64,000 bases of DNA from Pholis gunnellus (Eukaryota > Chordata > Actinopteri > Perciformes > Pholidae), in the NCBI GenBank assembly GCA_910591455.2, contig OU342809.1:6321968-6385967 (forward strand), in the 5' to 3' direction. Shown one piece after another: positions 1 through 12,135 of this stretch. The notes under the pieces are model-generated. The model was given only the letters and a program-made list of their open reading frames with translations. It had not been told where the DNA came from and did no database searches. The stretch's first letter is position 1. Every line of letters begins with the position of its first letter. A program made the translations under genes and the position numbers.

Positions 1-953
1 AGCGTAGCCGTCCTCCAGAGAGCACAGTTAGTTAGCAGCCAGAGAAACAGACAAAGCCACGACTGAAACATTAGTGAAATAAGCAGACTAACACAGAAAA
101 GCAAGAGAATTTCTACATTCACGAATACACGGTTTCTTGGTGGTAATTGGTAACTGTTATCAAATGCCCCCCCCCCTCGAGTGGAGCGCTGTTGCAGAAA
201 CCGGTGATTGTTCTTTGAAGAAAATAGGACGAGCTTCTCCAGCAGCTTGAGTTTTGTCTTGGGGCTGTTTCTGTCTTTTGTAGCTTCCTATATATTCTGC
301 CTATATATTCTGTTTCTCATGCATGCACTCCAGAAAGTCTAATTAGGCAGAGTAATAGTTTTTTTTGTCTGCATTTTGCATTTAAATAAAATCTATTCTC
401 GATCAAGAAGAGGACGCTTACTGTCCTAGTTTTCCTGTGATTCTGACAACATGTTCGAGTCATGAAACCATTTCTTACATCAGCAGACTTGTGAGTTTCT
501 CTCATGAATCTCGTTCTCACTTGATTTTAGATCTTGAAAAGATTAAAGAGGTTGAGGACGGAGCTGACAAAATGATGGGAAAGCTTTGATACATCAATAA
601 AAGTATTACTTGTTGACAGGAAGGAAACGCGCTGCCTGCCTTGAAAGATGGCTTCTGCAACCAAGCGCTCGCAGTCTAAGTGTGTGCAAGTGTGATATTA
701 CAGGCCCGAAGCCCAACTCATTTTCTGTGATCCCAGCTGATTGCTGGTTCCCTGCACCCCCCCCTACTGGCACCCCAGGAATACCCAGCTCTGTGCCCTG
801 GATGTTTGATGTTTTTGCTCTGTGGGATGGCAGTGGGTCGGAGACCTCTCATGAGCTCTCCACAGTCGTCTCCTGGCTAATCCCCGCGTCACTTTTTACA
901 CCAGAGCCCGGAGAGAGCGTGAGTGGCTGAAAGTGAGAGAGCCATAGTGAATG

Positions 954-956
<3 letters not shown>

Positions 957-997
<41 letters not shown>
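957..997 (+). repeat. (GT)n microsatellite
   Basis: About 20 uninterrupted GT units. Confidence 0.95.
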
Positions 998-1000
<3 letters not shown>

Positions 1001-2063
1001 TGGTGTGGCGGCGCGGGTGAGAGACAGAAAACCGTACGAGAGAGAAACAAATCTCATGGTGACACGCTTGTTATTTATAGCCCCACAGCCGGATCGGGCA
1101 TTAATATAGAGCTGCTACAGTTGTGCAGCAGCAGCTTCAGCTCATATGTGTAGATGATATATGTGCATTTCGTCCTTTCTCCCATGACCAGCACATGTTT
1201 CAAATGCCTTGTATTCTTCCTTTGGGGATCTACCATAACAAGCACATGACTTTGGACAGTCGAGAAGCTTTTCCTGAACACAAATAGCTTTTTCTTTGAC
1301 TTTTTTTTTTTTTAAAGCTAGAAAGATCAGAGGCAGGTCTCCAGCCTGTGACGATATCATGTTGCACATTTTGACTGCTCCAGTGACGAGGACTTTATGA
1401 ACACTGAGGCAGCAGGCACCGTGGTGTCCGTGCAGTACAAGGAACACTTTGTTCCTGTTCAGAGTGAATGTGATCAGGTAGAAGTTATGCGCACATAAAT
1501 GTGTGTAAGCGGGCGGGTAGCTCGACAAAAGCAGCCTTGTGCTTCTTTTCAACGCAACATCTTTTAATTGGTTATTGCCAATAATTTAAATAAATATCTA
1601 ATCATTTGACATTAAATTGGGATTTTCATTTGCGATGTTGTTAGTCAGGCAAGTAGAAAATATCTCTTAACTTGTCCTAACGTATAATGACTGTCGGTCT
1701 TTATCCATTTAACAAGGTCTAAAATGATGCTCTGCTCTAAAATGAACTCCAACAGCAGTTTAATGAGTTACTGCCCAATACCTATTGTACTACAAACAGT
1801 CATTTGGAATACAGTTACAGTACAGTGTATCGTCAGGGCACCACATATTATACATTGGTATTACCAGCTCCATGCTGGTACTCCAGCTTTCCTCAAACTC
1901 CCTTTGTCCCTTCTGTGTTCTAGAAAAAAGATGCTACATCTAACACCTTTAAAACACACTGCTAAATGTTCTCAGCAGAGGTGTTATGATACCCAACAAC
2001 TTTACTAATATTACATAATTCATTTCACTTTGAGAAGGCATCAAACACTCCAAATGGCCGATA

Positions 2064-2106
2064 GTGTGTGTGTGTGTGTGTGTGTGTCTGTGTGTGTGTA
2101 TGTGTC
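2064..2106 (+). repeat. (GT)n microsatellite, interrupted
   Basis: GT units with interruptions at 2088 (C) and 2100 (A). Confidence 0.9.
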
Positions 2107-2829
2107 TCTACAATGCCCTCCCACACATCTGGCTGTGTCTGCTCTGCCACTTTGCTGCTGTTGGTCTCCCCAGAGACCTGCACTGGCTCTTTCCCAGACC
2201 CGACTGCAGCAACTCTCCCAGAGCGTGCTCAACACCAAACTCTGCGCTGGAATGTTGTTGCTTTGGTTTTTGTTTTTTTCTCCTTTTAGCTTTGCTCTCC
2301 CTCTCCCTCCCTCTCTCTCTCTTTGTCATTGAGTTTCTTCTACTGACGCTCTGTCTCTCTCTCTGCCTCTCTCCATCTTACCTAATGGACCCAGTTGGTG
2401 CTTTGAGCCATGCCTGCCCATCGAGTGTAATTGCAAACCCATCATATTATATTATATTGCGTTCTTCATGCATCTTCTTTGCATGAAATATGTTCAGAGA
2501 CTGCATATTGAGCCTTCAAGCTGCAGAGAGGTAGATAACCTCAAAAGATTTCTTAGCACAATCGGTCTTACTGGCAATTTTCACCCTGACGGGGAGATGT
2601 CAGCTTCTTATTCTGAAACATTTAGCTTAAAGGTTAAAAATCAATGAAGAAAAGGAGACGTCCTACATTCCAGATAGACTTGTTCCTACTCGTACAGGTG
2701 TGTTTTGATCGCGATCGCAGCTGGAAACTTGATATTTACAGCCAAATAATCACATTTGTCCAAGACAATCAAGGGCTTAAAGTTGAGCTCCCCAGCAGCT
2801 ATCTTAAAACCAAACTGCATCTTATCATC

Positions 2830-2889
2830 TAGTCACTAGATCTAGATGTGACTAGATCTAGATTGTTCCACTAGATTCTAGTGGAACAA
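2830..2889. repeat. Clustered short palindromes (ctagatctag and ttgttccactaga)
   Basis: Two copies of actagatctaga (2836 and 2851) are followed by a 13-bp inverted repeat, 2863-2875 against 2877-2889, with a one-base centre. No gene is associated. Confidence 0.8.
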
Positions 2890-3329
2890 GCGAGACTGAC
2901 AGTTGGAACTACCAACAGCTAATGACTGAACCTTTCTACTCCAGAGAGGACATTGTTTTGACAGATATCTGCTGTTGCATTGGCTGTCAGGGAGGTGAGC
3001 TTATAATGAGGTCGTCTGGTTGTCACATTACTCATCGCCGCCTGCCAGCACTACTACTGAGAGGACTTGTACAGTCCGTGTTTTTAGTTTGTTTACTCTG
3101 GCATAACTTGAGGCTTGAAGGAGCTGAGGAGCAGGCCTCGTAAATATGTGCTCTAATAGCTGGCAACTGATTTCGCCCACTCCGTATCCTTATGGATTCA
3201 TTTGGCAGAGGAAATACTAATAAAGAAACAAAGAAGACTTCACATGATACACTGCAAGTATTATTTCTGCAGTAGATAGTACATCTTTAGCAGCAATATA
3301 TTTGCCAATGCGGAAGTGTTTTTAACTTG

Positions 3330-3715
3330 CATTCTGTCTGCTGGCCAGCAGGGGGCGACTCCTTCTTCTCACTTGGTTTATTCCCTCAGTAAACATTGTA
3401 AACATGAGTTTATGGTCTCAATCGCTATTTTGAAGTCTTCTTCAATACAGCGTGATGATCATTTAGTAAATTATGGTCCGAATTAGACTAAAACAGACCA
3501 TAAAGCGAAGTATACTTTAGGGCGGGCTTATTGTGATTGACAGGTTGCTGCCGTTACCACAGTCCAAATATGGTCGCTTCAGTTCTGTGGTTTGAAAAAG
3601 CCAAGATGGCGACAACCGAATCGCCCAAACTCTAGTCTTTAAAACGGCAGTCTACAAACCAACGGGTGACGCCACGATGACTACGTCCACTTCTTCTATA
3701 CACTCTATGAATACG
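3330..3715 (+). repeat. Teleost interspersed repeat, copy A
   Basis: The segment runs from ctggccagcagggggcgact through aaacatgagtttatggtctc and gtaaattatggtc to ttctatacactctatga. I recognise it as a sequence found in many teleost genomes, though I cannot name the family with certainty. Its middle part recurs in reverse complement at 8790-9015, which shows directly that it is repeated. Confidence 0.7.
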
Positions 3716-4134
3716 ACCCCAAAACAGCATCTACACCCCCACCATTAGTTTCAAGCTCAAATGTAGCTGTTTAAAAGCGAAGACCTCTGACAAGTGAAAC
3801 AACTTTCTTCTCAAATATAAAATAGACGATAGTGTCTGTTTGCATCACACATGCGTTCCCTGTTAATATTGTCCGACACCACACAAGTAGGAGGAGAAGC
3901 ATCATGTGACTGACGACGATCTACAATGTCTCACTTCTCCCAAGTACAGGAATGACAAGAACAATTTCATTTTAATTTAATGTATTCCATACTCATTTCA
4001 CACTTGTCTGTTGATCTGACATTTTCTAAAGGCGTCGTGACTGTCCAGTGAACACACAAACACACACACACAACTGCAACGCACATAAAACCAAACATAC
4101 ACAAAGCACACACAACCCTCTACCCTTCATTCAT

Positions 4135-4159
4135 GCACACACACACACACACACACACA
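4135..4159 (+). repeat. (CA)n microsatellite
   Basis: About 12 CA units; a shorter CA-rich stretch lies just upstream at 4050-4075. Confidence 0.9.
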
Positions 4160-6885
4160 GCCTCTGCCGTCTAACCACTTAGTGCATCACAGTGGATTCA
4201 GTCCATTACATTCCGTCCATCTTGCGTGTCATTAATATGGATGAGCCCCTGATGGAGCATGAACAGTGCGAAGGCCAATTTGAAATGAAAACCATTTCTC
4301 CACCATTTCTTTTTTTGAGCCCATCATATGTATGATTGCATGGTATCGTGTTTTCCATACCATTAACAGTCACCAAGTATAACAGTGTATATAGAACGGT
4401 ACTGTTTGCTACACAATAATGCAAATTTACAAACGCAAACGTGGCACGACTGTCGACGGTTTCTTCGTTCCATGTGTGTTGAGTTTTGCCACAATGTTTC
4501 TTTCTGCTAATTATGTTTATAAAAGGAGTCCTTAATGTGAGGAGTGACCACACACAAATGCTGCTAATACGCTATATTTTTCCTTCTTCTGGGGATTTAT
4601 ATTCACTACCCACCATCTGTAGTTAGCTGTGGTAAGACGTTTACCACATCGGCTGTCGTTACCGAGTACGTCAAGTCAGAAATTGGCTCATAAGAAGTTT
4701 CTTCTAGTGTTTGCTGTGCCGGAGCTGAAAGGATGTGGATGAACCGAGTCCCCCGTGCCTCCTCTCACCTCCTTCCTCTTGTCTGGCGTCCTTGGTGGCC
4801 TGTGTGTTTGTGAAAGTAACTCTCAGTGGGAATTGTGTAGATTAAATACCACGTCTTTCACTGCTGCTCATTTGTTGCTACATAACCCCTCTTAGTGAAG
4901 TCTGATGTGGGAGCTTTGTTGGTTTCTGTTTTCTTTTTCTCTCTCTCTCACTGCAGCATATTAATGCAGCTCACGTCAACTGTAATGGTATGATTTACAC
5001 ATCTATATGCAACCAAATTAGTGAACTCTAGACACACGATTCACTTCAGCTAATAAATCCTCCCTATACGAACTGGCCATTCATCTGTTCTATGGAATGT
5101 CTTTTTAATGGATTCACAACACACTGTTTGTGTTTTCATGCCAAACCGTCGCAGCACCGGGGTCTCGGTTCGGTACACGCGGTTATGTAGATGGACGAAC
5201 ATTATGCTGAACCACAGTTCCCAAGAGTAAGTTCCACGCGGAAACTTTTAGCCGTGCGCCCTTAGCAGCAGGCGGATTGGTGTGCGACACCGGGACGAGG
5301 AAAAGAACCAACCAGAACACAACTCCTCATCCTCGCTGCTTTCACACAACCGTTAGATGGAATAGCAAAACAGAATTAAAGCAATTACCAAGCAATTGGC
5401 ATTTACATCGTAAAAATCCTTTCTAATGAGAAAGGTTTATTTTGTAATTTCAGTTTCATAACATAAGATGCTTTTCAGTTTTATAGCCGATTGTGACCTG
5501 AGGTGTTAAATGTTTAAATGTTCCTTATTTTTACAATGAAAATAGTTTACCAAAGTTGCCAGCAGACAAAATGCTCCCTCACTGCCCAAGAGGATGATGT
5601 CGGTCTTTGACACCTGCTAAGTGTTTATTTATTTGTTCATTTTTTCGAACTTGCTCCGAATCGTGATTCCTAAACCCGGGGTGTGAACCCCACCATGACT
5701 TCTGTGACTGACTCAAAGAGAGATGAAACAGTTTCCCATTGGCTGGCCTCTATCAGGGCTCTTCAGAGGAACAGCCCATTTCACTTCCCTCCACATTGCA
5801 GACCAGAATACTACTCTTTGTTTTAGATATAGAGCTCACATACATTTATATGTCAGCTTTCATTCTGTGTCCTAATTGAGAAAATGTGACTAAGCAGAGA
5901 GGACTGTTCACTTATTCTAAAGAGAATGATTTTTTTTCTTTCAGTCCATTGAGCCTCCACTTTACTCATATATGAGAGAGCACATTTTCCGCCCGCTGAA
6001 CAGTTGATTTTTACTTTAAACTGAAGTTCAATTGAGCAGCTAATGAGAGTCATACTTGTGGAAAAGCTCCTTGAAACTGGAGTGACGGGCAGTGGAATCA
6101 CTTTGGCACAATCTCTCTGTGGACGGCAGCGGGAATTTGGTAGAAATTGGAAATCATGTGGAACAAGTCAGCTGTGACCCGGAGTGGCTTTGCTGCTGAA
6201 ATTGAAAGCTGGTTGGCATGTGCCACCACTCCTGTACACACACAGACACACAATTTGTCCTAACCCGTCATTGTCACACATAGGTAATGTCAACGCGTTA
6301 CTCGTCCTCCCGCATTCTGATTTATTCTGGTTTATGGTGACAGAGACTCGTTACGCATCGTTCTAAGTGAAGAGATTAGCCAATGGCGGCGCTAACACTG
6401 CTTTCAGGTGGCAATGCTTGAATAGCTGTGGGAGACGTTTGAAGGGCATCACTTTAAATCCGGGGATGAGCCAAGCAAATCTGAGGAAGAGGAGGCAATA
6501 AATGAAGACGGCACTCCATCTACTGCTGTCAGAGCAGCCTTCACCAAAGAGTTGCTGCTAACAGCCTGTAGCTGTACTGGATCTTTGTGAAACGCCTGCA
6601 ATGACCAGGCAGAGTGATTCATAGATACACACAACAGGTTAGGGGAGCATTGGTACAGAATATGAATTTGCGGTGCAGATTAGAGCTAGATGTATTAATA
6701 TCAGGATTGGTGTATATGCCAGACAGTCAGTAAGGAGAAATTGTCGCACAGATATGTTTCAGGTAATTAAGAAGTGGTGTTTCCATTATATCATTTGGAA
6801 AAGCAAGTAAATTCATCAGATATTTTTAACTCAACTTTTGTTAACTTTTTCACGAGGAACTTTTTAAGCGAGGTCAACAGTCACA

Positions 6886-6887
<2 letters not shown>

Positions 6888-6928
<41 letters not shown>
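6888..6928 (+). repeat. (GT)n microsatellite
   Basis: About 20 uninterrupted GT units. Confidence 0.95.
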
Positions 6929-6933
<5 letters not shown>

Positions 6934-7085
6934 TTGTTGGCCCATTTTGCTCCTAGCATCTTAAAAGCCTTGATATAATACTGTAACAATAAATGACGGC
7001 GGCTGCTTCTTTAAAGAACTTGCAGTGACAAACACTGGCTTACTTTTGCCTTAACAAACACAGTGCACATCTCTCTCCCACTGCC

Positions 7086-7096
7086 TGTCTCTCTAG

Positions 7097-7129
<33 letters not shown>

Positions 7130-7130
7130 C
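7086..7130 (+). repeat. (CT)n microsatellite, interrupted
   Basis: CT units broken by tag and tat near 7095 and 7117. Confidence 0.85.
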
Positions 7131-8155
7131 TCCTCTTTCTGCTCCTGTCTGTCCCACTGCCACGGCTGTCTTATCATCCAAGCCCTCTGAAAATCCCATA
7201 TCCCATCTCCTCATGGCTTCAGCTTTCAGCCTCAGTTATTCCACTATTATGTACCAGGCTCAGCGAGCTCCCACTCCCTCGCCGTGAACGTGCTCTGGGT
7301 GGGAAACGAGCTCCTGTCCTCAGCACACTGACTTCTCCCGGGGGACAAACATTGCCTCTCTGTGGAGACGTGAGTGTGGTAGAACCTGATCTGAACGGGA
7401 GCTTTCCCGTCTGTGGCTTTGACGCTCCACCTTTTTTTTTTCTTTTGACTGGTCAGTGTTTTCACAGTCTCTCCGTGATTCACCGGCGCTGCACGTCTGA
7501 GCGCGTCATATTCTGCCGAATAGCTCGTCCCCTGTGTGAATGTTGTCCTTTAAATGTCACCAGGAATCAACATGCTTTGTATACGGAGGACAAAAACGGT
7601 GTGAAGTTCACCTTGTGGAGACGCTGTACATCACAAGAGTGACTGAACAATGAATCCACATTCTTGAGTCAAGTATATCGTCACCGTTTTATATAGATGC
7701 TCCACACACACGACGAGGGAACAAATATCTGTGTGCATGTGATTAACTCCCCATAATAATCTAAGCAGCTGTTAAATACCCAATGAAATGGCGCTCGTAC
7801 TCCGAGGCCAGGAGAGCTCCAGCTCCAGCCATTAATGCATAACAGAAGTTAGGTTGTTTCTTTGCCCTCTAGAGTTGCACATGCGTGTTACAGTTCAGGC
7901 AGCTGCTAGCGGAGAGTGCTGTGCAATATTTGCAATATTTTACTCAGTTACTGTCGAACTAGATAGAAGAAAGTTCTATGGCCTTTATTCCCTTTATGTA
8001 TTTGTTCATGTTTTAGAAAGGGTTTAACCTGAGCCAGGACACACAACAATAGTAATCATATCACATCAATACAGGGTAAGTAGTATAAAGTGGTGGAATA
8101 ATATAGCCTATGTTTTTCTCATTAAAACACTGGTGTCAGACTCATACTGCTTCTA

Positions 8156-8201
8156 CTGAGTAATACTATGGGTTTGAATGCAAACCCATAGTATTACTCA
8201 G
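8156..8201. repeat. Perfect 21-bp inverted repeat with 4-base loop
   Basis: The left arm 8156-8176 (ctgagtaatactatgggttt...) pairs exactly with 8181-8201 around aatg. There is no known function; it lies in the non-coding region upstream of peak1 coding exon 1. Confidence 0.9.
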
Positions 8202-8789
8202 AGTTTCTGAGTTTGTGAAGTGGGCAAACACCGGGGGTTGAGCTGCTGTTCAAACAGCTCACATCTAGACACTGTTTGCATACATTCTCTCACCGTGTCT
8301 CCGGCAGTCAGATGCTCCCACCGCTCTCACACACCTAGAGTCGCCGTCATCGATTCCCCTTCTCTCCATCAGCCAGACACTGGTGTGCCTGAGTCAGGAT
8401 CAATCCATCCAGGTGGAAATGGTGGGAGGGGGGGGCATAGATGAGGTCAGGGTGGTGGGCCTCTTATCTGGCTGCTAAACGCACAGTGACATTCTCAGAG
8501 TCTGTCTCAAGTGCTTTATTTCCCTCAGAGTGAGCACTTCTCTGGCATATCGGCTCACTGAGCTATAACTGATTTGGGAAGTGATGAGGGAGGCCTCAGG
8601 TGTGTGCGATGAAAGGATGTTAGAGGTGTGGGAGTTAAAAAAATAGGCCTTTTAATATTGAAATACTTCCGTTTGTGTAACAGCTGTGCAACACTGGAAA
8701 ATAGAGCTAAGACACTTGGTGTTTAAATAACATTACACATATTTGACTACCGTTAAATGGGTTTGGATACAGTTAAAAGATTCTGTATC

Positions 8790-9015
8790 AACTCTATGGT
8801 CTACTTTACTCTAATTCAGACCATAATTTACTAAATGAACACCACGCTGTATTGAAGAAGACTTGAAACTAGAGATTGAGACCATAAACTCATGTTTACA
8901 ATGTTCACTGAGGTAATAAATCAAGTGAGAAGTAGGGCCCGTTTCTCATAGACTTCTATATCCAACCAGAGGAGTCGCCCAATGCTGGCCATTAGAGAGA
9001 GTGCACGTTTAAGAC
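8790..9015 (-). repeat. Teleost interspersed repeat, copy B (opposite orientation to copy A)
   Basis: Read on the minus strand it shows the same ordered blocks as 3330-3715: ggccagc, gcgactcc, cacttgatttatt, gtaaacatgagtttatggtc, tcttcttcaatacagcg and ttcatttagtaaattatggtc, with scattered mismatches. It is shorter than copy A. Confidence 0.7.
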
Positions 9016-10134
9016 ACTTCTACATCGGGTTCACTCATCAGAACTGGAGGTTGCCGCCTGTGTTAAATGGAGAAGAGGTAATTAGACTGAGAGGGTGTCT
9101 TCCTCGTCTGTTCTCCTATTGCACAGTGATAACGTTCTCCGTATTGCTAGAATCACTGCGGTTCACTGCGTGCTAAATTGATTTCTTGAACTATTTCTGC
9201 ATTTTTAGTCACGCGCAGAGGGACATGTTTTATGCATTAGTCTCACCAGGGTAGCTTTCAGTGCATAAAGTTCTATCCTCAGAAGTTATTCTCATCCTCG
9301 TTCAAGTCCGGGTCTCACTTGGCAGTCCCACGGGGCTCGTGTCTCGGCGGTCGTGGCACCAGGCAGCATCTCATCTGGCCCTTCACCAGACCGCGTTTAC
9401 TGCTATCAAACCAGGAGCAGATGGTCAACACTGCAACTCATCTGAATGGCTAACTCTGTGCCCGCGAGCGCAGAAATAACCGACAAAGAGACCAGCTCTG
9501 GATCCCCCATCATATGTGACTGTCTTTGTTTTTAATGAGGCAGAGCTTTTGTTGGTTTGTGTGGTGTTTGTCATCCGTGCGACTGGTTTGTTGTTTTCAG
9601 ATCGCTGTCACTGAGAGAAAAGCCACAACTGGCACCACTGGCTTTCCAGCATTTTAGTGGGAATATGGGATTGACTCATGCATAGAGGCAATCTGTGTGA
9701 ATACGTGTGTGTGTGTTTTTGCACGCTCAGCATATGCTAGCAGCTTCAGTTGCCTTCATACAGCTGTGAGATCTCTTTACATCTTCTTGTGGCTGACCCC
9801 CACCAATCAGAATCTCTGACAGCACAGATGGGAACGCTCACTTCCACTGATCACACAGAGGAAAAAAACAATGAAATAACCAGTTGAAGTTGTTTTTAAC
9901 ATATGGATTAATTAAACCTAAAACTGGAATTATTATTGGATTGACAAATTACTTTTTTCATATTTGACAAGATTTATTTTTCTTCTGTTTTAGACTGTTG
10001 GCCACATAAAATAATGTGAATGTGTCACCTTGGGCTCTGAAATTATGACGGGCATAAAACACTGACTCGATTCATAAAGAAGGAGCAATTTAATGCATGT
10101 TTATGCCAAAGTGGCTGGATGGACTGAACTGCAT

Positions 10135-10255
10135 TCATCCGAAGCACTTTGCAGTCACAGGAAGCTGCCCAGCAAGGTCCTGTCCTAACCAGCGGGAGTA
10201 GTTCGGGGTTCGGCGTCTTGCTCAAGGACATTTTGACGTGTGGAAAGGAGCAGCT
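10135..10255. repeat. Interspersed repeat fragment (family unnamed)
   Basis: The block ggggttcggcgtcttgctca followed by aggacatt...gacgtgtgg matches a motif I have seen repeatedly in teleost genomes (gggttcagtgtcttgcccaaggacact type). It has no coding potential. Confidence 0.45.
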
Positions 10256-12098
10256 GAGTGCTTACTGAGTGGAAATATGGACAAATATATGATTCACGGT
10301 ATTCATTTGTATGTGATTCATGTGTGTTTGTCTGGACAGATTTATGTGATATGGTAGTGCTGTCGGTGTCCTAATGGACAAACAGGCTGCAGTATTCTTA
10401 CTCCCATTCATTATTTAGGACTTGATATTATTTTCTGTATTTATTTTGTCAACTACCTGCCAGTCTTCATGGAATAGCATACAAAAGTTACAAATCGAGC
10501 AATGGATTTGAAGTCGAGGCATTTCTTTTGTGTTCACAATATTTTTTCTTTAAGTAACGAGTGCAGTGAAAGTGCCTTTGCTGGTCAGGGCTCAGTAGAG
10601 TTTTATTAATTTTGTGTGTGGTCACTTTCCTGTTTGGGTTTTGGTGGTGTGGTGATTCTCAAAATGTAAGTGTGACAGTCAGTTCTGTTTGAGTCAAAGA
10701 CGGACAGAAGGGAAGCAGATTAACATATTTCAGAGAGGGGGAAAGGCCTGGAGAGAAACTGCCTGAATAGAAAGTGAGTGGGAAGAGACAAGAAGATGGA
10801 GAGAGAAGAGACGGGGGGGGGAAAGACAAACAACAAAGACAGATTTTGGAAGAGGGAGAATAGAGTAGGAAGAAAGGAAAAAAAGCTTTAGTGAACGGAA
10901 AAGCGTTGAGCATGAGAGGAGAGAAGAGGACAGGCTGGAGGTCAGCTGAGTGTAACAGCAGGATAATGAGTGCAGCCTCTGCAGTGAGGCATCTGTGACC
11001 TTTCACCTTTCACAGCTACTCGCTCCAGAAAGTGTTAATGTGCATGTCGGTGTGTATGCACACAATAATAACCCTCCAAATGCATCATAGATCATTGACT
11101 TGCTCCTCAATGGGAGAACCTCAGGCTGCCTCGTCCACACACACTCACACTCAACTCCCTGTGTGGTCCTAGTATTTAGTGCTCATGTCTGCTGAGTGTT
11201 AAAACACAATTATTCCTCCTCCTCACTCATGCTGCAGGCGACCTGTTGACACACCACAGGGGACATGACACGGCACACAACAGCGACATGGAAGGACTAG
11301 ATGTAGAATCAAAAATCCAGCTGTGGACCACCTTAAAACCATCTTTAAAAATGCTTTGCAGGCTTTTCACAATGCCAATCACAAATTGAACACAGGCAAT
11401 AGACGACCGGAGTCTACCCGGGCTATCGCTAGTGTAATTCAGTGATCTCAAGATTCAGATATGCGAGTAATATTTTAAAACATGTGTTTCAGTCTCTAAC
11501 AGAAACATGCAGTGTAGACTAAATGTGTTTGTTTGTACAGTAAAATGAAAGTGATTGAAAAAGCTTCCCACTCATTTGTAGGATTTTGGTACGTTAATCA
11601 TCCACAAGCACTGTTTGTCTCAGATAAATATCTTTTGAAAGTACATATAAATATTGACCACATTCAGCCATCAGGAGGCAGTGAGTAAGATGTAGCCCAT
11701 AAACACTATGCATTTGGGTTCCGCTGGTATAGTTGTGTATTTTTGGGAGCAATTCACCCAATGTCTTTCACCATTATTATAGAGAATTATCCCCAAACAA
11801 TGAATTTTCCATGTACTGTACATGTAAAATCAGAATTGGTCATCAGTCTCTGATCTTGATTGGAACTGGCAGGCGATCTAAACTTCTGGTCCCCAACAGA
11901 CTTAATCCAATTATATGATCGAGGCTGTAGTGTGTGGGTCCAGATGGATTCTGACAGTGTAATCTGCAAAGAAGAGAGCAGTGTCCTGACACATGAAAAT
12001 GATCATTTACTAAACAAAATAAGTGGAGCGCAATGGGACGCAGCATTGAGCAGCGTGAACAAATACACTAGGCTTTAGCTCTTCTTATGATTGGCTCG

Positions 12099-12101
<3 letters not shown>

Positions 12102-12132
<31 letters not shown>
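12102..12132 (+). repeat. (CA)n microsatellite
   Basis: About 15 CA units. Confidence 0.95.

Positions 12133-12135
<3 letters not shown>

Noticed and set aside
648..695. A short frame starting atggcttctgcaaccaag
   Set aside because: Only 15 codons before a stop, with no splice donor placed to extend it convincingly and no match to a known protein.
2030..2486. Overlapping + frames of 73-140 codons at 2.0-2.5 kb
   Set aside because: They start in a GT microsatellite (Cys-Val repeats) and continue through pyrimidine-rich low-complexity sequence.
7011..7214. A minus-strand frame rich in Arg and Glu
   Set aside because: It is the translation of a CT microsatellite; no real gene is indicated.
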